Assembly (NCBI GenBank): GCA_900553835.1
Contig: USFF01000004.1
Location: forward strand, 1 to 59,383
DNA: 59,383 bases
Source: an uncultured Mycoplasmatota bacterium
GTDB lineage: Bacteria; Bacillota_I; Bacilli_A; RF39; UBA660
Reading direction: 5' to 3'
Positions 43,140 through 51,690 of the stretch are shown piece by piece; the stretch's first letter is position 1, and each line of letters begins with the position of its first letter. The notes under the pieces were generated by a model. That model was not told the DNA's origin, searched no databases, and saw nothing but the letters and a program-made list of their open reading frames with translations. Made by a program: the position numbers and the translations under genes.

Positions 43140-44271
43140 TTGTAAAACCTCCCATTATTAGCATTATTTGGTTTATAAGTTCTTCCATGCCTTCTGCATT
43201 TCCTATTTTTTCTATGAAATAGTTTATGTCTTCTTCATTTATTTCACTTAGTTTTTTAGCAGAACTTGTATCTATTTTAACCTCTTCGTATTTGTTTTCT
43301 ATTTCTTCAATTGTTATGTTTAGTAAAATGCCGTTTTCATCATCTTGCACGATTAATTTGTTTTTGCCCTTTTCTTTTTCAAGTGCAAGTTTAACTATGC
43401 ATTTTTCACTATTAAATATGTCTATGTATAGATTTTCATCATCTATAGTTATATCAACGTTTTTTTCTCCATCTATAATAGTAATTTTATTTAGTTCATA
43501 TTTAAGTTTATTTAATTTATATTTAACTATAATTTTTTCTGGTTTAAAATTCTCTTCATTTATTATATCTTCATATTTTAAGTTGTTTTTTTCAAGGTAT
43601 TCTTTAAATCCTATTTTTTCTAATTCTTTTTCTAGCTTTTCATAAAAGTTTTTATCTAAATTAATCGTTAATGATAATCCTTCTTTATTTATTTTTCTTT
43701 TAAGATTATCATTATCTATAGTATTTTTAATTGTTTCTATTACTTTATCAAGCCACTTTGCATCTTCACTATTTGAGTCTAGATAAGGAAGTAAATCTTT
43801 GATGTTATTTTTGTACTCTGTAAGTCCTTTATTATTTTCATTTTCATCAGTTTTGTCTATTAGTAATAGTTTATCAAATATTTTAATATATATTTCATCG
43901 TTATAGTAGTAACTATTTAAACTCATTATGTCCTTTTGGTTATATTTTAAATATACACTTTCTTCTAAGTTATCTTTTAAGTTGCTATTGGTTACAAATG
44001 TGTAATCAAATTTGTTTATTATGTTAAAAAAAGGCTGGATGCTTTTGTCATCTGAATATAAATTAAATGATAGATTAAATTTGAATGTGTATTTATCTCT
44101 AATTTTACTAGTTTTGTATTCTAAACTTTTTATTGTTTCACTTAATATTACTTTAGGTGTTAGACTGTAGTAAACCATTCCTATTATAGCTAATACAAAA
44201 AATAGCAATACTCCTATTACAATATATTTTACTTTGCTTTCTTTATCATTAAAAAACTTTTCTTCTTCCAT
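43120..44271 (-). CDS. Membrane-anchored extracellular protein, unknown
   Basis: A 383-residue protein with a short cytoplasmic start, one helix (about 16-38) and a large Lys/Glu/Asn-rich external region of alternating strands (for example KYTFKFNLSFNLYSDDK and EEVKIDTS). This resembles the DUF6583-like or DUF5105-like surface proteins only in layout. It is translated just before, and overlaps by 20 bases, the cysteine-free thioredoxin-fold protein. The two therefore probably act together at the outer face. AGGAG precedes the ATG. Confidence 0.6.
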   Translation of the reverse strand: MEEEKFFNDKESKVKYIVIGVLLFFVLAIIGMVYYSLTPKVILSETIKSLEYKTSKIRDKYTFKFNLSFNLYSDDKSIQPFFNIINKFDYTFVTNSNLKDNLEESVYLKYNQKDIMSLNSYYYNDEIYIKIFDKLLLIDKTDENENNKGLTEYKNNIKDLLPYLDSNSEDAKWLDKVIETIKNTIDNDNLKRKINKEGLSLTINLDKNFYEKLEKELEKIGFKEYLEKNNLKYEDIINEENFKPEKIIVKYKLNKLKYELNKITIIDGEKNVDITIDDENLYIDIFNSEKCIVKLALEKEKGKNKLIVQDDENGILLNITIEEIENKYEEVKIDTSSAKKLSEINEEDINYFIEKIGNAEGMEELINQIMLIMGGFTNEEISM

Positions 44272-44325
44272 AACTTTCTACTCCTAAATATATTTTAACA
44301 GATTTAAATAAAAATGTACATATAA

Positions 44326-44357
44326 AAATGTTGATAAGTTTTTAGTTATCAACATTT
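44326..44357 (-). terminator. Terminator of the autolysin-cohesin-LCP operon
   Basis: Perfect 12-pair stem AAATGTTGATAA / TTATCAACATTT with an 8-base loop, followed on the minus strand by TTATAT. The LCP stop codon (44342-44344) is in the loop. Confidence 0.8.
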
Positions 44358-46138
44358 GTTTTTCTAGCTACTGTTATAGTTATGTTTTTGTCTGCTCCTT
44401 CTAGAAGGGCTCCTTCTTTTAAGTTTTGATTAATTATTTGGCCATCATTATATGCTTCATTTTCTGTTAAGCTTTCTTTAACTGTAAGAGTAAAGCCATT
44501 AGCTGAAGCCCATGATTTTGCTTCTTCTAAAGTGTAAGAACTTAAGTTAGGCATTAGTTTTACTCTGGGTTCATCTCTATAATATGTTTTACCTATTATT
44601 TTCTTTTCATATGGATTATTAAAATCAAAGCTGAATGTTTTTATTTCTTCTTTTTCTAATAGTCCTAAATTTATTTTCATTGCTTTTACTATTTCAGCAA
44701 GACTTTGTTTGTAGTACTGGAATGTATATGATTTTGAGTTTCCAACTGTTATGTACTGGTCATATCCAGTTAGGAATGTTTTTGTTATGTTTAAGTTTAC
44801 ATCTCCATTTTTTAGAAGCATGTTTTTACCTATGTTATAGAATGATAGCATTTCTTCAGTTGTCATATTTGTGTCCATGTTTTTACCAATTGTATCTAGT
44901 ATTTTATAGAAGTCTTCAACTTTTCTTACATTTTTTAAACTTCCTATCATTCCTTCTACTACTAGTTGTTGGTTTTGACCTCTTTGGAAATCTCCAAGTG
45001 GAAGTGTTTTTCTGTGTCTTGCTAGTGCAAGTGCCTCTTCTCCATCTAATTTTTGCACACCTGTGTCTAAACAGATTGTTTTGTCTCCCCATTCTCTGTC
45101 TGAATTTTGTTCACAGAATTTAACTGGTACATCTACTGTTATTCCACCAAGTATGTTTACAAGATCAACTACACCTTTAAAATTAATTTTAGCATAGTAA
45201 TCAATATTAATTCCTGTTAGTTTTTCTACAGTTTTTACCATGCAACTAGTTCCTCCCCATGATGCATGATTTATTTTTGTTATTCTACCACCACATGCCA
45301 TTGTAACATATGTATCTCTTGGTATACTAAACATTGTTGCGTTTAGTGTTTCTGGGTCAAAAGTAATCATCATTATAGTGTCTCCATTAAATGAACTACT
45401 TTTTCTTATGTCATCTTTTTCACTATCTATACCGAGTAATAGCATTGTGAATGGTTTAGTTATTTTTTTACCACTTACATTTCCTAAAGTGTTATCTTTC
45501 TTTTTGTAACTTTTTTTAAGAGATGTTATTTCGTATATAACAGTGTTATTTTCATAACCAGATACACTTCTTAACATTTGATCATAATTATCACTTATAA
45601 ATATTAAATCTACTTCATTATTGATGAGAGCTGTCATTAATGTAATATTATCTTGATATGATATTATTTCATTATCTTTATCTAAATTTTCTTTTTCTAT
45701 TATTTCTTTTGGAAGTATGTATCCTGTTATATCTTCTTCTATACTTAGAAGTCCTATTTTTTTATTTTTTATATCATTAAGTTTTAGATCGCTCATTGAA
45801 ATTAGTTTTGTAGTATAAGTTATTTCATCTTTATTTAAGTTACCTAATCCTAGGTAAACTCTATAGACATAATAAGATGCTACTACTAATATTATGGAAA
45901 GTATTATACTTAGAATAGTACTTATTATAAATTTTTTCTTTTTTAATTTTTTTATACTTTCTATAACTGAGTATACAAGTGTTATGCTAAAAAGTAAAAG
46001 CAATATTGAAAGCATTATTCTATAAAAAGTTTCTATATTAGCTAGTAAATATAAGTTATAGATCATAAAACCTGATGATATTATAAGTAACGATACAATT
46101 ATACAGCCCAAAATTTTATATATTAGTTCTTTCTTCAT
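44342..46138 (-). CDS. LytR-CpsA-Psr (LCP) family protein with C-terminal PASTA-like domain
   Basis: A 598-residue protein. Three N-terminal helices lie in about 8-35, 40-60 and 69-95, where most LCP proteins have one. An external pre-domain follows (100-215). The LCP catalytic domain (about 230-405) has LLLGIDSE, SIPRDTYV (Arg274), GGITVDVPV and ARHRKTLPLGDFQRGQNQQ. Residues 527-592 form a PASTA-like domain (VKLMPNLSSYTLEEAKSWAS...IINQNLKEG). LCP enzymes attach anionic glycans to peptidoglycan; PASTA domains bind muropeptides. It could attach the glycan made by the large locus here. Last gene of the operon with the cohesin and dockerin proteins. Confidence 0.88.
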   Translation of the reverse strand: MKKELIYKILGCIIVSLLIISSGFMIYNLYLLANIETFYRIMLSILLLLFSITLVYSVIESIKKLKKKKFIISTILSIILSIILVVASYYVYRVYLGLGNLNKDEITYTTKLISMSDLKLNDIKNKKIGLLSIEEDITGYILPKEIIEKENLDKDNEIISYQDNITLMTALINNEVDLIFISDNYDQMLRSVSGYENNTVIYEITSLKKSYKKKDNTLGNVSGKKITKPFTMLLLGIDSEKDDIRKSSSFNGDTIMMITFDPETLNATMFSIPRDTYVTMACGGRITKINHASWGGTSCMVKTVEKLTGINIDYYAKINFKGVVDLVNILGGITVDVPVKFCEQNSDREWGDKTICLDTGVQKLDGEEALALARHRKTLPLGDFQRGQNQQLVVEGMIGSLKNVRKVEDFYKILDTIGKNMDTNMTTEEMLSFYNIGKNMLLKNGDVNLNITKTFLTGYDQYITVGNSKSYTFQYYKQSLAEIVKAMKINLGLLEKEEIKTFSFDFNNPYEKKIIGKTYYRDEPRVKLMPNLSSYTLEEAKSWASANGFTLTVKESLTENEAYNDGQIINQNLKEGALLEGADKNITITVARKTNVDN

Positions 46139-46176
46139 AATTATTCTCCCTTTGAGTCTAATAAATTATAACTCAT

Positions 46177-47505
46177 TTACTCTTTATTCTCAAGTGTTTT
46201 TATTTCATCTACTTCTACTTTTTTATTTTTCTTTTTTCTTTTGTTTTTTTTGACACTTGAAATTAGAAGTATTAGTACTAATACTAATGTTTCTGATGCT
46301 AACACTATTATTATTAGTAAGTAATTATCTATTTTTTTATTTAAGTCATTTAATATGTTTTCATTATATTTAGCAAGAGCATTGTTTATAGCATCATAGT
46401 AGTATAATTCTTCTTTTCCTGTTTCAATGTTTACTCCATATAGAATAAAGAATTCGTTATTATCTTTATATTTATATGCATTTACTTTGTTTCCATTTAT
46501 TTCTATTTCTTCTTTAGTAAAACCTTTTATTTCATTGTCACTATTTATTGGAAATAAAACTATTCCACTAGTTTTTATTTCAGTATATTTTGTGTATTTA
46601 CCATCTTTATATATGTATAGTGCAGCTTCTCCGTTTTCATTTTTTAGTCCTACTAATGTGAAATTTGTTATTGTGCTTGTGAAAGATGGTACATCTATTC
46701 CCTCGATGTTTGTAGTACTAGCTTCATATGTTTCTGGTATAGTTAATGCGCTGACTCTTTTTATTATGGTGTATTTTTGGTTATTTATTAATACTTCTAT
46801 TGGATTTTTATCTTCTACATTAACCACTAGAGTATAGGTTTTAACTCCGCCATTTTGCGCGGTTACTTTTATTTCAAATTTATTTTCACCTTCAGTTACT
46901 TCTTTTTCTCCAAGTCCACTTACTGATGATTTAGAGTCTTCCACACTTCCTGTTATGTTTATTTTTTCAGTTGTAGAAGGTACACTTGCTGTATAACTTA
47001 ATGTTTCTTTGTTAAATGGTTCGTTTAGTGAAAAGCCTTCTACTCCAAGTGAACTTAAGTTATTATTTTTACTGTAACTTGCTTCCAATTCTGCTTGTGT
47101 TATAGCAGTTATTTTTACACTGTTAATTGTTAGTGCTAGTTTACTTTCATCAAAAGCAAGAGCATCATAACTTTTTACGGAAACTGTACTAGTACCTCTT
47201 GATATAACTTTAAATTTGTATGAATAGCTTTGTGATTTAGTACTTGAATTTGGCGCATACCCTACTACATTTGTTGTACCACTTATGAGTTTTAGTTTGC
47301 TTGAATCATAGGATAGTGTGTATTCCCAAGAACCAAGTGATGCGTTTGATGAAAGTCTTATTGTTATATTTATTTCACTTCCTACAACCGCAGAAGTTTT
47401 ACTAGATGAAACTGATATAGTCCCACTAGCGGCATTTAATTCTTTTGGAGTTACTATAATTAATGCTAATAATATTATTCCAAAAATCTTTTTTATTCTT
47501 TTCAT
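46177..47505 (-). CDS. Membrane-anchored cohesin-like protein with cadherin-like beta-sandwich domain
   Basis: A 442-residue surface protein. Signal peptide 1-25. A cohesin-type domain (about 28-135) has the pattern ISVSSSKTSAVVGSEINITI, ASLGSWEYTLSYDSSKLKLI and YKFKVISRGTSTVSV. A cadherin-like beta-sandwich (PF12733 type, about 149-231) has LSSLGVEGFSLNEPFNKET and SYTASVPS. A further external domain (235-385), a membrane helix (about 395-417) and a basic/acidic tail complete it. It starts nine bases after the dockerin-bearing autolysin gene, with AGGAGGG in the gap. Its cohesin-like domain is the obvious candidate partner for that dockerin. Confidence 0.85.
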   Translation of the reverse strand: MKRIKKIFGIILLALIIVTPKELNAASGTISVSSSKTSAVVGSEINITIRLSSNASLGSWEYTLSYDSSKLKLISGTTNVVGYAPNSSTKSQSYSYKFKVISRGTSTVSVKSYDALAFDESKLALTINSVKITAITQAELEASYSKNNNLSSLGVEGFSLNEPFNKETLSYTASVPSTTEKINITGSVEDSKSSVSGLGEKEVTEGENKFEIKVTAQNGGVKTYTLVVNVEDKNPIEVLINNQKYTIIKRVSALTIPETYEASTTNIEGIDVPSFTSTITNFTLVGLKNENGEAALYIYKDGKYTKYTEIKTSGIVLFPINSDNEIKGFTKEEIEINGNKVNAYKYKDNNEFFILYGVNIETGKEELYYYDAINNALAKYNENILNDLNKKIDNYLLIIIVLASETLVLVLILLISSVKKNKRKKKNKKVEVDEIKTLENKE

Positions 47506-47514
47506 TTTTCCCTC

Positions 47515-49809
47515 CTAAAATGTTATTATTTTAAGTATGTATTTTTGAATTCTAAGTAAGTCTAATATCGTTACTTCATTATCATCACTTGTATCCCCGG
47601 CTACTAAGTATTCATCTGTTAATAGTGATGCTTTAAGTAAATGCTTTTGTACTTTTAATAAGTCTAGAATTGTTATTTCACCATCCCCACTTACATCTCC
47701 TTTTATTGCCAAAGAAAATGTTTCTGTTTCTCCTGATGGTGTTGTTATTTTAAGTTCTTGTCCAGTTTTAAGTATTCCGGTTAAGCTTGCTGCAGAAGAA
47801 TTTGCTTCATTTAGAGTTATAGTTGTTCCTGGACTTAATTTATTAATGCTAGATGTTAGTGTAGTGCCTAGAGTACCTGCACTTATTCCATAGAGTATAT
47901 TCCCATTTCTTTTTACAGCTAAATTGTTTATGATTTCTTCAATTGTTGTAGTATCTTCCACTTTGAAAAGTGTCATTTTGTAAGTTCTAGTACTACCATC
48001 TTCTGCAGTTACTTTTAACTCGATTAGTTTTTCGTTTTCTTCAAATGTTATTTTACCTGCACCTTCTACTTTACTAGTACTATCTGTTAAGTTAACTACA
48101 ACATTATATTCTTTATCATTTTTATCTACGTATGCAGTAAATTCTAATAAATCTTTATCAAAGTTTGATACTTTTTTTCCATTAATTGTTATTCCTTCAA
48201 TAGTGTTTATAGAACTTGCTATGTTAGGAAGACTTACTACCTTTGGCATTTCTTTAAAGACAGGTATTTCAAATGTGTATGCTTCATTAAGTAAACCCAT
48301 GTCTTTGTATGATGCATATGAGTCTGCTGCATCACTACATGGCGCTAAAACATTGGTTTGATAGGCATGTGTATAAAGTGAGTTTTTACTTTCTGGGTTT
48401 ACATTATATCTTTGAAGGTACATGCTAAATTGTCCGACTGAAATAAATCTTTCTGCTATGTACTGTGCTCCGCCTTTTATTGCTTTTTCCCTTGTATCCC
48501 AAGGTCTACCATATGTATCAGAATTTCCACATTTTGATCCACAAGCATAAAGTAAGCCGTTTTTTACTGGACTATTATATATGTCATTGGGTTTGAATGC
48601 CCCTAAATAAGCACTTATATTGTAGTAGTTATATAAACCATTAATATTAAAGTTTCCATATAAGTCAGGATTATTTCCTGATACAGCAGTATATTTTTCA
48701 TTAGCTGCACCTTCTCCTTTGCTTCTTGTTGTTAAGTGTACTGGGCTAACATTATGAGTAAATCCTGCTTCTATAAAATATCTTTTATATTCATCAATAT
48801 TTAAGTATGAACCATTAAGAACTGAAGAAATTGTATTTAAGTATTTTTGTGCAGTAGGACTATTTATATCTAAAACTTCTTTACTACCTTCTCCATAGTC
48901 ATATCTTAAGCTTTCAAACATAAACACAAATTTTTCTGTTAAAAAGTTTCTTGGATCTAAATAGAAAGCTACTATACTAGATTTGACTGGATACCAGTTT
49001 ACCCCATCAATGTTATCTACTAGACTTGTTAAATAATATTTATAATTCTTATAGGCTGGTGATATTTCTCCGCTTGTTTTCCCTAAATATAAAAGTGCTG
49101 TTTTACCATCAAAACCATCTAATACTTGGTTCCAATACAAATTTGTTATTAATGGTTTAAATTCCCATGATGGATGATCTTTATGTAGCTTTACTAAGTA
49201 TGGAATGTAGTCATCTGGAAAACCTAAGTTTTTTAGATATGTTTCATAGTCCGTATCGCTTGCTGTAATATCTTCTTTTTTTACTACAAATTTAGAACAC
49301 ACATAACCTTCATCATTTTTATAATAATTTATTTTGTAGTAACCTTCATCACATCCACTTCCATTTATTAACCCACTTGTTATTTTTATGTTTGTACCTG
49401 GAAGTAATACATCTTTTATAGTTCCTCCAGCACTAGCTGTGCTTTTTACATATATGTTAACTCCATTTATCCTAGCTTCATATACTTCTTCATTATATGA
49501 AGGTTCTTCTATACCTGGTGTGTCACCAATTGAAACATATTTTCCACATATGTAACTTTCTTTATCATTATAAATTATTTTATACCATCCAACCGAACAA
49601 TTACTATCTCCTACATTATATAATTCATCTGATACTAAATTTATTGTTGTGTTTTTATTATGTATTATACCAGTTTCACTATAGTCTACTCCTGGGCCGG
49701 TTCTTACTTTAACTGTTGTTCCTACTGTATAGCCATTTAAGGCATTAAGTCTTGCTATAGTTAATATATTAAAAACAATTATTAGTAAAATTATAAGTTT
49801 ATTTTTCAT
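47515..49809 (-). CDS. Secreted endo-beta-N-acetylglucosaminidase (autolysin) with SH3 domains and a C-terminal dockerin
   Basis: A 764-residue secreted hydrolase. Signal peptide 1-24; SH3-like domains at about 27-95 and 107-177; a glucosaminidase domain at about 340-490 with TRSKGEGAAN (catalytic Glu366 likely) and GGAQYIAERFISVGQ; cadherin-like beta-sandwich at 535-617; a small beta domain to 702; type I dockerin at 703-762. The dockerin has two Ca2+ loops, DVSGDGEITILD and DTSDDNEVTILD, each followed by an LLKVQK or LLRIQK helix. It should cut the glycan strands of peptidoglycan. Nine bases separate it from the cohesin-like gene. No glycoside hydrolase for plant polysaccharide is nearby. 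Confidence 0.9.
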   Translation of the reverse strand: MKNKLIILLIIVFNILTIARLNALNGYTVGTTVKVRTGPGVDYSETGIIHNKNTTINLVSDELYNVGDSNCSVGWYKIIYNDKESYICGKYVSIGDTPGIEEPSYNEEVYEARINGVNIYVKSTASAGGTIKDVLLPGTNIKITSGLINGSGCDEGYYKINYYKNDEGYVCSKFVVKKEDITASDTDYETYLKNLGFPDDYIPYLVKLHKDHPSWEFKPLITNLYWNQVLDGFDGKTALLYLGKTSGEISPAYKNYKYYLTSLVDNIDGVNWYPVKSSIVAFYLDPRNFLTEKFVFMFESLRYDYGEGSKEVLDINSPTAQKYLNTISSVLNGSYLNIDEYKRYFIEAGFTHNVSPVHLTTRSKGEGAANEKYTAVSGNNPDLYGNFNINGLYNYYNISAYLGAFKPNDIYNSPVKNGLLYACGSKCGNSDTYGRPWDTREKAIKGGAQYIAERFISVGQFSMYLQRYNVNPESKNSLYTHAYQTNVLAPCSDAADSYASYKDMGLLNEAYTFEIPVFKEMPKVVSLPNIASSINTIEGITINGKKVSNFDKDLLEFTAYVDKNDKEYNVVVNLTDSTSKVEGAGKITFEENEKLIELKVTAEDGSTRTYKMTLFKVEDTTTIEEIINNLAVKRNGNILYGISAGTLGTTLTSSINKLSPGTTITLNEANSSAASLTGILKTGQELKITTPSGETETFSLAIKGDVSGDGEITILDLLKVQKHLLKASLLTDEYLVAGDTSDDNEVTILDLLRIQKYILKIITF

Positions 49810-49843
49810 TAATGCCTCCCTACTATATATTCTAACATTATAT

Positions 49844-49852
49844 ATTATAACA
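49844..49852 (-). promoter_or_regulatory. Extended -10 promoter of the dockerin/cohesin/LCP operon
   Basis: Minus strand TGTTATAAT, about 35 bases before the ATG. The -35 region is weak. Two direct copies of TAATGTTA flank the -10 region. GGGAGG lies seven bases before the start codon. Confidence 0.45.
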
Positions 49853-49903
49853 TTAAATATGTGTATTTTGGTAATAAACTTATTATTTTTTTATTTTTTT
49901 ACA

Positions 49904-49925
49904 TAAAAAGGTGCTTTTAGCACCT
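49904..49925 (-). terminator. Terminator of the SGNH hydrolase gene
   Basis: Minus-strand AGGTGC-TAAAA-GCACCT followed by TTTTATG. The stop codon at 49924-49926 overlaps the stem. Confidence 0.8.
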
Positions 49926-50874
49926 AATTCTTTTCTAAGTAACTTGCCATGTGTCTTCCCCATAGAAAGAAGAAGAAACTTCTTGGATGTATTCCATCTG
50001 TTGAAAATGGTTTTTCGTTAGCATAAATTAAAGACTCATTTTCTATAAAATCAATATTTAATTCTTTAGCAAGTTTTTTTAAAGCTTCATTAAATTCTTT
50101 TTGATAAGTAAATGCTTTGTCTTTTTCTATTGCTTTTTCTGCAACTGGTAAAACTGAATTAATTATTATTTTTGTACTAGGAAGTTCTTTTCTTATGTTT
50201 TCTATTTGATTTCTATAACTTTCTATAAATTTATCTGTTTTACCATTCCACCATTTTAAATCATTTGCACTGTAACTCATGAAGAGGTATGTTGGATTAA
50301 AAGCTTTTACTTTGTCCATATCTAAGTTCATGTTATCTACTCTTCTACCACGGTGCCATACTACATTTTCTTCGTTTAAAACTCCGTATGCACTTAAACC
50401 TTCCCCCATTGAGTCTGATACAACCATTGCATGTTTTTCAGAAAATATTCTTTTTGCATCAGCATTTGTTATGTGATCAAATGGATATTTATCTTTTTTA
50501 TCACCATTATTCTCATCATTGTTTTTTATTTCTTCATCGGGTTTTACTTCTTCTATTTTTTTCCATTTAGCTGTTAGAGTTAATTTTTTAGTTATTTTAT
50601 TTTCAAAGTTGAATTCTTTTTCCCCTAGATACCAGCCAACAAATTCATAACCTTCTCTAGTCGAATCTGCTGGATAATATGCTTTTTCTCCATATTTAAC
50701 TTTTTCTTCTTTTACATTTGTTCCTCCAAGAGTATCAAATGTTATTGTAAAATGTTTACTTGTTTTTATTTTATGGCAAGTTAAGATAATTAAGAATATT
50801 AAAATTAAAACTAATACTATTAGCTTCATTAAATTTTTTATAATTAATTTCTTTTTCTTTCTTCTTTTTCTCAT
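49924..50874 (-). CDS. Membrane-anchored SGNH/GDSL hydrolase with InlB-type repeat domain
   Basis: About 316 residues from the ATG at 50874. A basic start and one helix (about 10-30) are followed by an InlB/Listeria-Bacteroides repeat (residues about 41-102: FTITFDTLGGTNV, GYEFVGWYLGEKEF, LTAKW). An SGNH hydrolase domain follows, with VVSDSMGEGL (nucleophile Ser block), MSYSANDLKWW (Asn block) and DGIHPRSFFF (Asp/His block). SGNH enzymes deacetylate or esterify surface glycans. Starts at 50883 and 50907 are alternatives; AGGGAA lies 11 bases before the chosen ATG. Confidence 0.82.
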   Translation of the reverse strand: MRKRRKKKKLIIKNLMKLIVLVLILIFLIILTCHKIKTSKHFTITFDTLGGTNVKEEKVKYGEKAYYPADSTREGYEFVGWYLGEKEFNFENKITKKLTLTAKWKKIEEVKPDEEIKNNDENNGDKKDKYPFDHITNADAKRIFSEKHAMVVSDSMGEGLSAYGVLNEENVVWHRGRRVDNMNLDMDKVKAFNPTYLFMSYSANDLKWWNGKTDKFIESYRNQIENIRKELPSTKIIINSVLPVAEKAIEKDKAFTYQKEFNEALKKLAKELNIDFIENESLIYANEKPFSTDGIHPRSFFFFLWGRHMASYLEKN

Positions 50875-50912
50875 AACTACCATTTCCCTATTACAAGTAT
50901 ATGTCAAGTTAA

Positions 50913-50957
50913 AGAAAAAATCAAGAAGATTAATCTTAATTTTACATCTTCTTGATT
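50913..50957 (-). terminator. Strong minus-strand hairpin terminator
   Basis: Perfect 12-pair stem AATCAAGAAGAT / ATCTTCTTGATT (50919-50930 with 50946-50957, 15-base loop), followed on the minus strand by TTTTTTCTTT. It could end transcription from the lipoprotein gene at 51206 or from an RNA in 50958-51200. Confidence 0.75.
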
Positions 50958-51173
50958 TTAATATATTCGTATGTTATATTAACTAACAAGGAACAGGATT
51001 GTTCGGGTGCCTGCCAACCTAACCAGGGGCTTTTGGCTGAAGGAAAGGATGGCGATAAAAGTATAAGTAAAAGGAAATTCATTATAAAAGTGCTTAACCG
51101 TACAATTATCATTTTGTTAGTAGTAGGTTTAATTCTATTCATTAATAAATTAAGCATCTATCCATTAGGATAA
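50952..51173 (+). other. GC-richer intergenic segment with a short plus-strand frame; RNA or gene remnant
   Basis: The gap between the SGNH and lipoprotein genes holds a stretch (about 50985-51055) that is clearly richer in G and C than anything around it. It starts GGAACAGGATTGTTC (a small hairpin) and includes CCTGCC, CCAGGGGC and GGCTGAAGGAAAGG. A plus-strand frame runs through it to TAA at 51171-51173 and ends in a hydrophobic helix (IIKVLNRTIIILLVVGLILF), but it has only a TTG start without ribosome site. The segment is bounded by hairpins at 50919-50957 and 51152-51179. It may be a structured RNA, a small membrane protein or a remnant. I match no known RNA family. Confidence 0.35.
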
Positions 51174-51190
51174 ATGCTTACATGTTTTTA
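51152..51190 (+). terminator. Hairpin at the end of the 50952-51173 segment
   Basis: AAGCATCTATCC-ATTA-GGATAAATGCTT (11 of 12 pairs) followed by ACATGTTTTTA on the plus strand. It would end a plus-strand transcript through the segment. Confidence 0.5.
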
Positions 51191-51205
51191 GTGTGTTGTG
51201 CTTTT

Positions 51206-51679
51206 TTATTTAGAAGTACCCAAGTTTAAGAAGTTGTCTTTTATTTTGGATGCTACTTCGTTATCCATAACAAGTAAGACTAGATCTCCTTTACTTTCTA
51301 CGAGTACATTTTTATCTTCCACACTAACACATATCCATTTTGCTGGATCTACTTTTTCTTTTATTTCTTTTTTTGCTTTTTCTGCATCGTTACTACTATT
51401 TAATCTTACTAGTACGACTGAATGCGCTACTGAGGACATCAAAGGTTCTGAAGCTAAAGCTTCTTTGTATTCAAAAGTTACATCCCCTAGATAATAACTT
51501 TGATTTTTTTTGGTTACTTTTGTTTGCTCTAACTCTAGGACATCCTCTTCATTTATTCCCTTATATAATTCTTTCATTATATCTGTTAATTTCCCGTCTA
51601 AATTAGTTTCTTTTTTTGTACAACCTACTATTATGAATACTATAAATGTTAGTAGTGTTAATTTAAATATTTTTTTCAT
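51206..51679 (-). CDS. Putative lipoprotein, DUF4358-like
   Basis: A 157-residue protein with a signal sequence ending in lipobox FIIVGC (Cys20). The mature part has alternating strands and helices, with HSVVLVRLNSSNDAEKAKKEI and a late DLVLLVMDNEVA segment. This is the layout of DUF4358 lipoproteins of Bacillota, whose function is unknown. GAGG-type ribosome site upstream. It starts 11 bases after the DHHW-protein gene, so it is probably the third gene of the MBOAT-DHHW unit and may be an accessory of O-acylation. Confidence 0.68.
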   Translation of the reverse strand: MKKIFKLTLLTFIVFIIVGCTKKETNLDGKLTDIMKELYKGINEEDVLELEQTKVTKKNQSYYLGDVTFEYKEALASEPLMSSVAHSVVLVRLNSSNDAEKAKKEIKEKVDPAKWICVSVEDKNVLVESKGDLVLLVMDNEVASKIKDNFLNLGTSK

Positions 51680-51690
51680 TTTTACCTCCT

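Noticed and set aside
43226..43645. 139-codon plus-strand frame
   Set aside because: Antisense to a Lys/Glu-rich coding region, which gives Ser/Phe-rich shadows; no start signals.
44342..49809. Cellulosome gene cluster
   Set aside because: One dockerin and one cohesin-type domain, no cellulases or carbohydrate-binding modules; the only enzyme is a peptidoglycan hydrolase.
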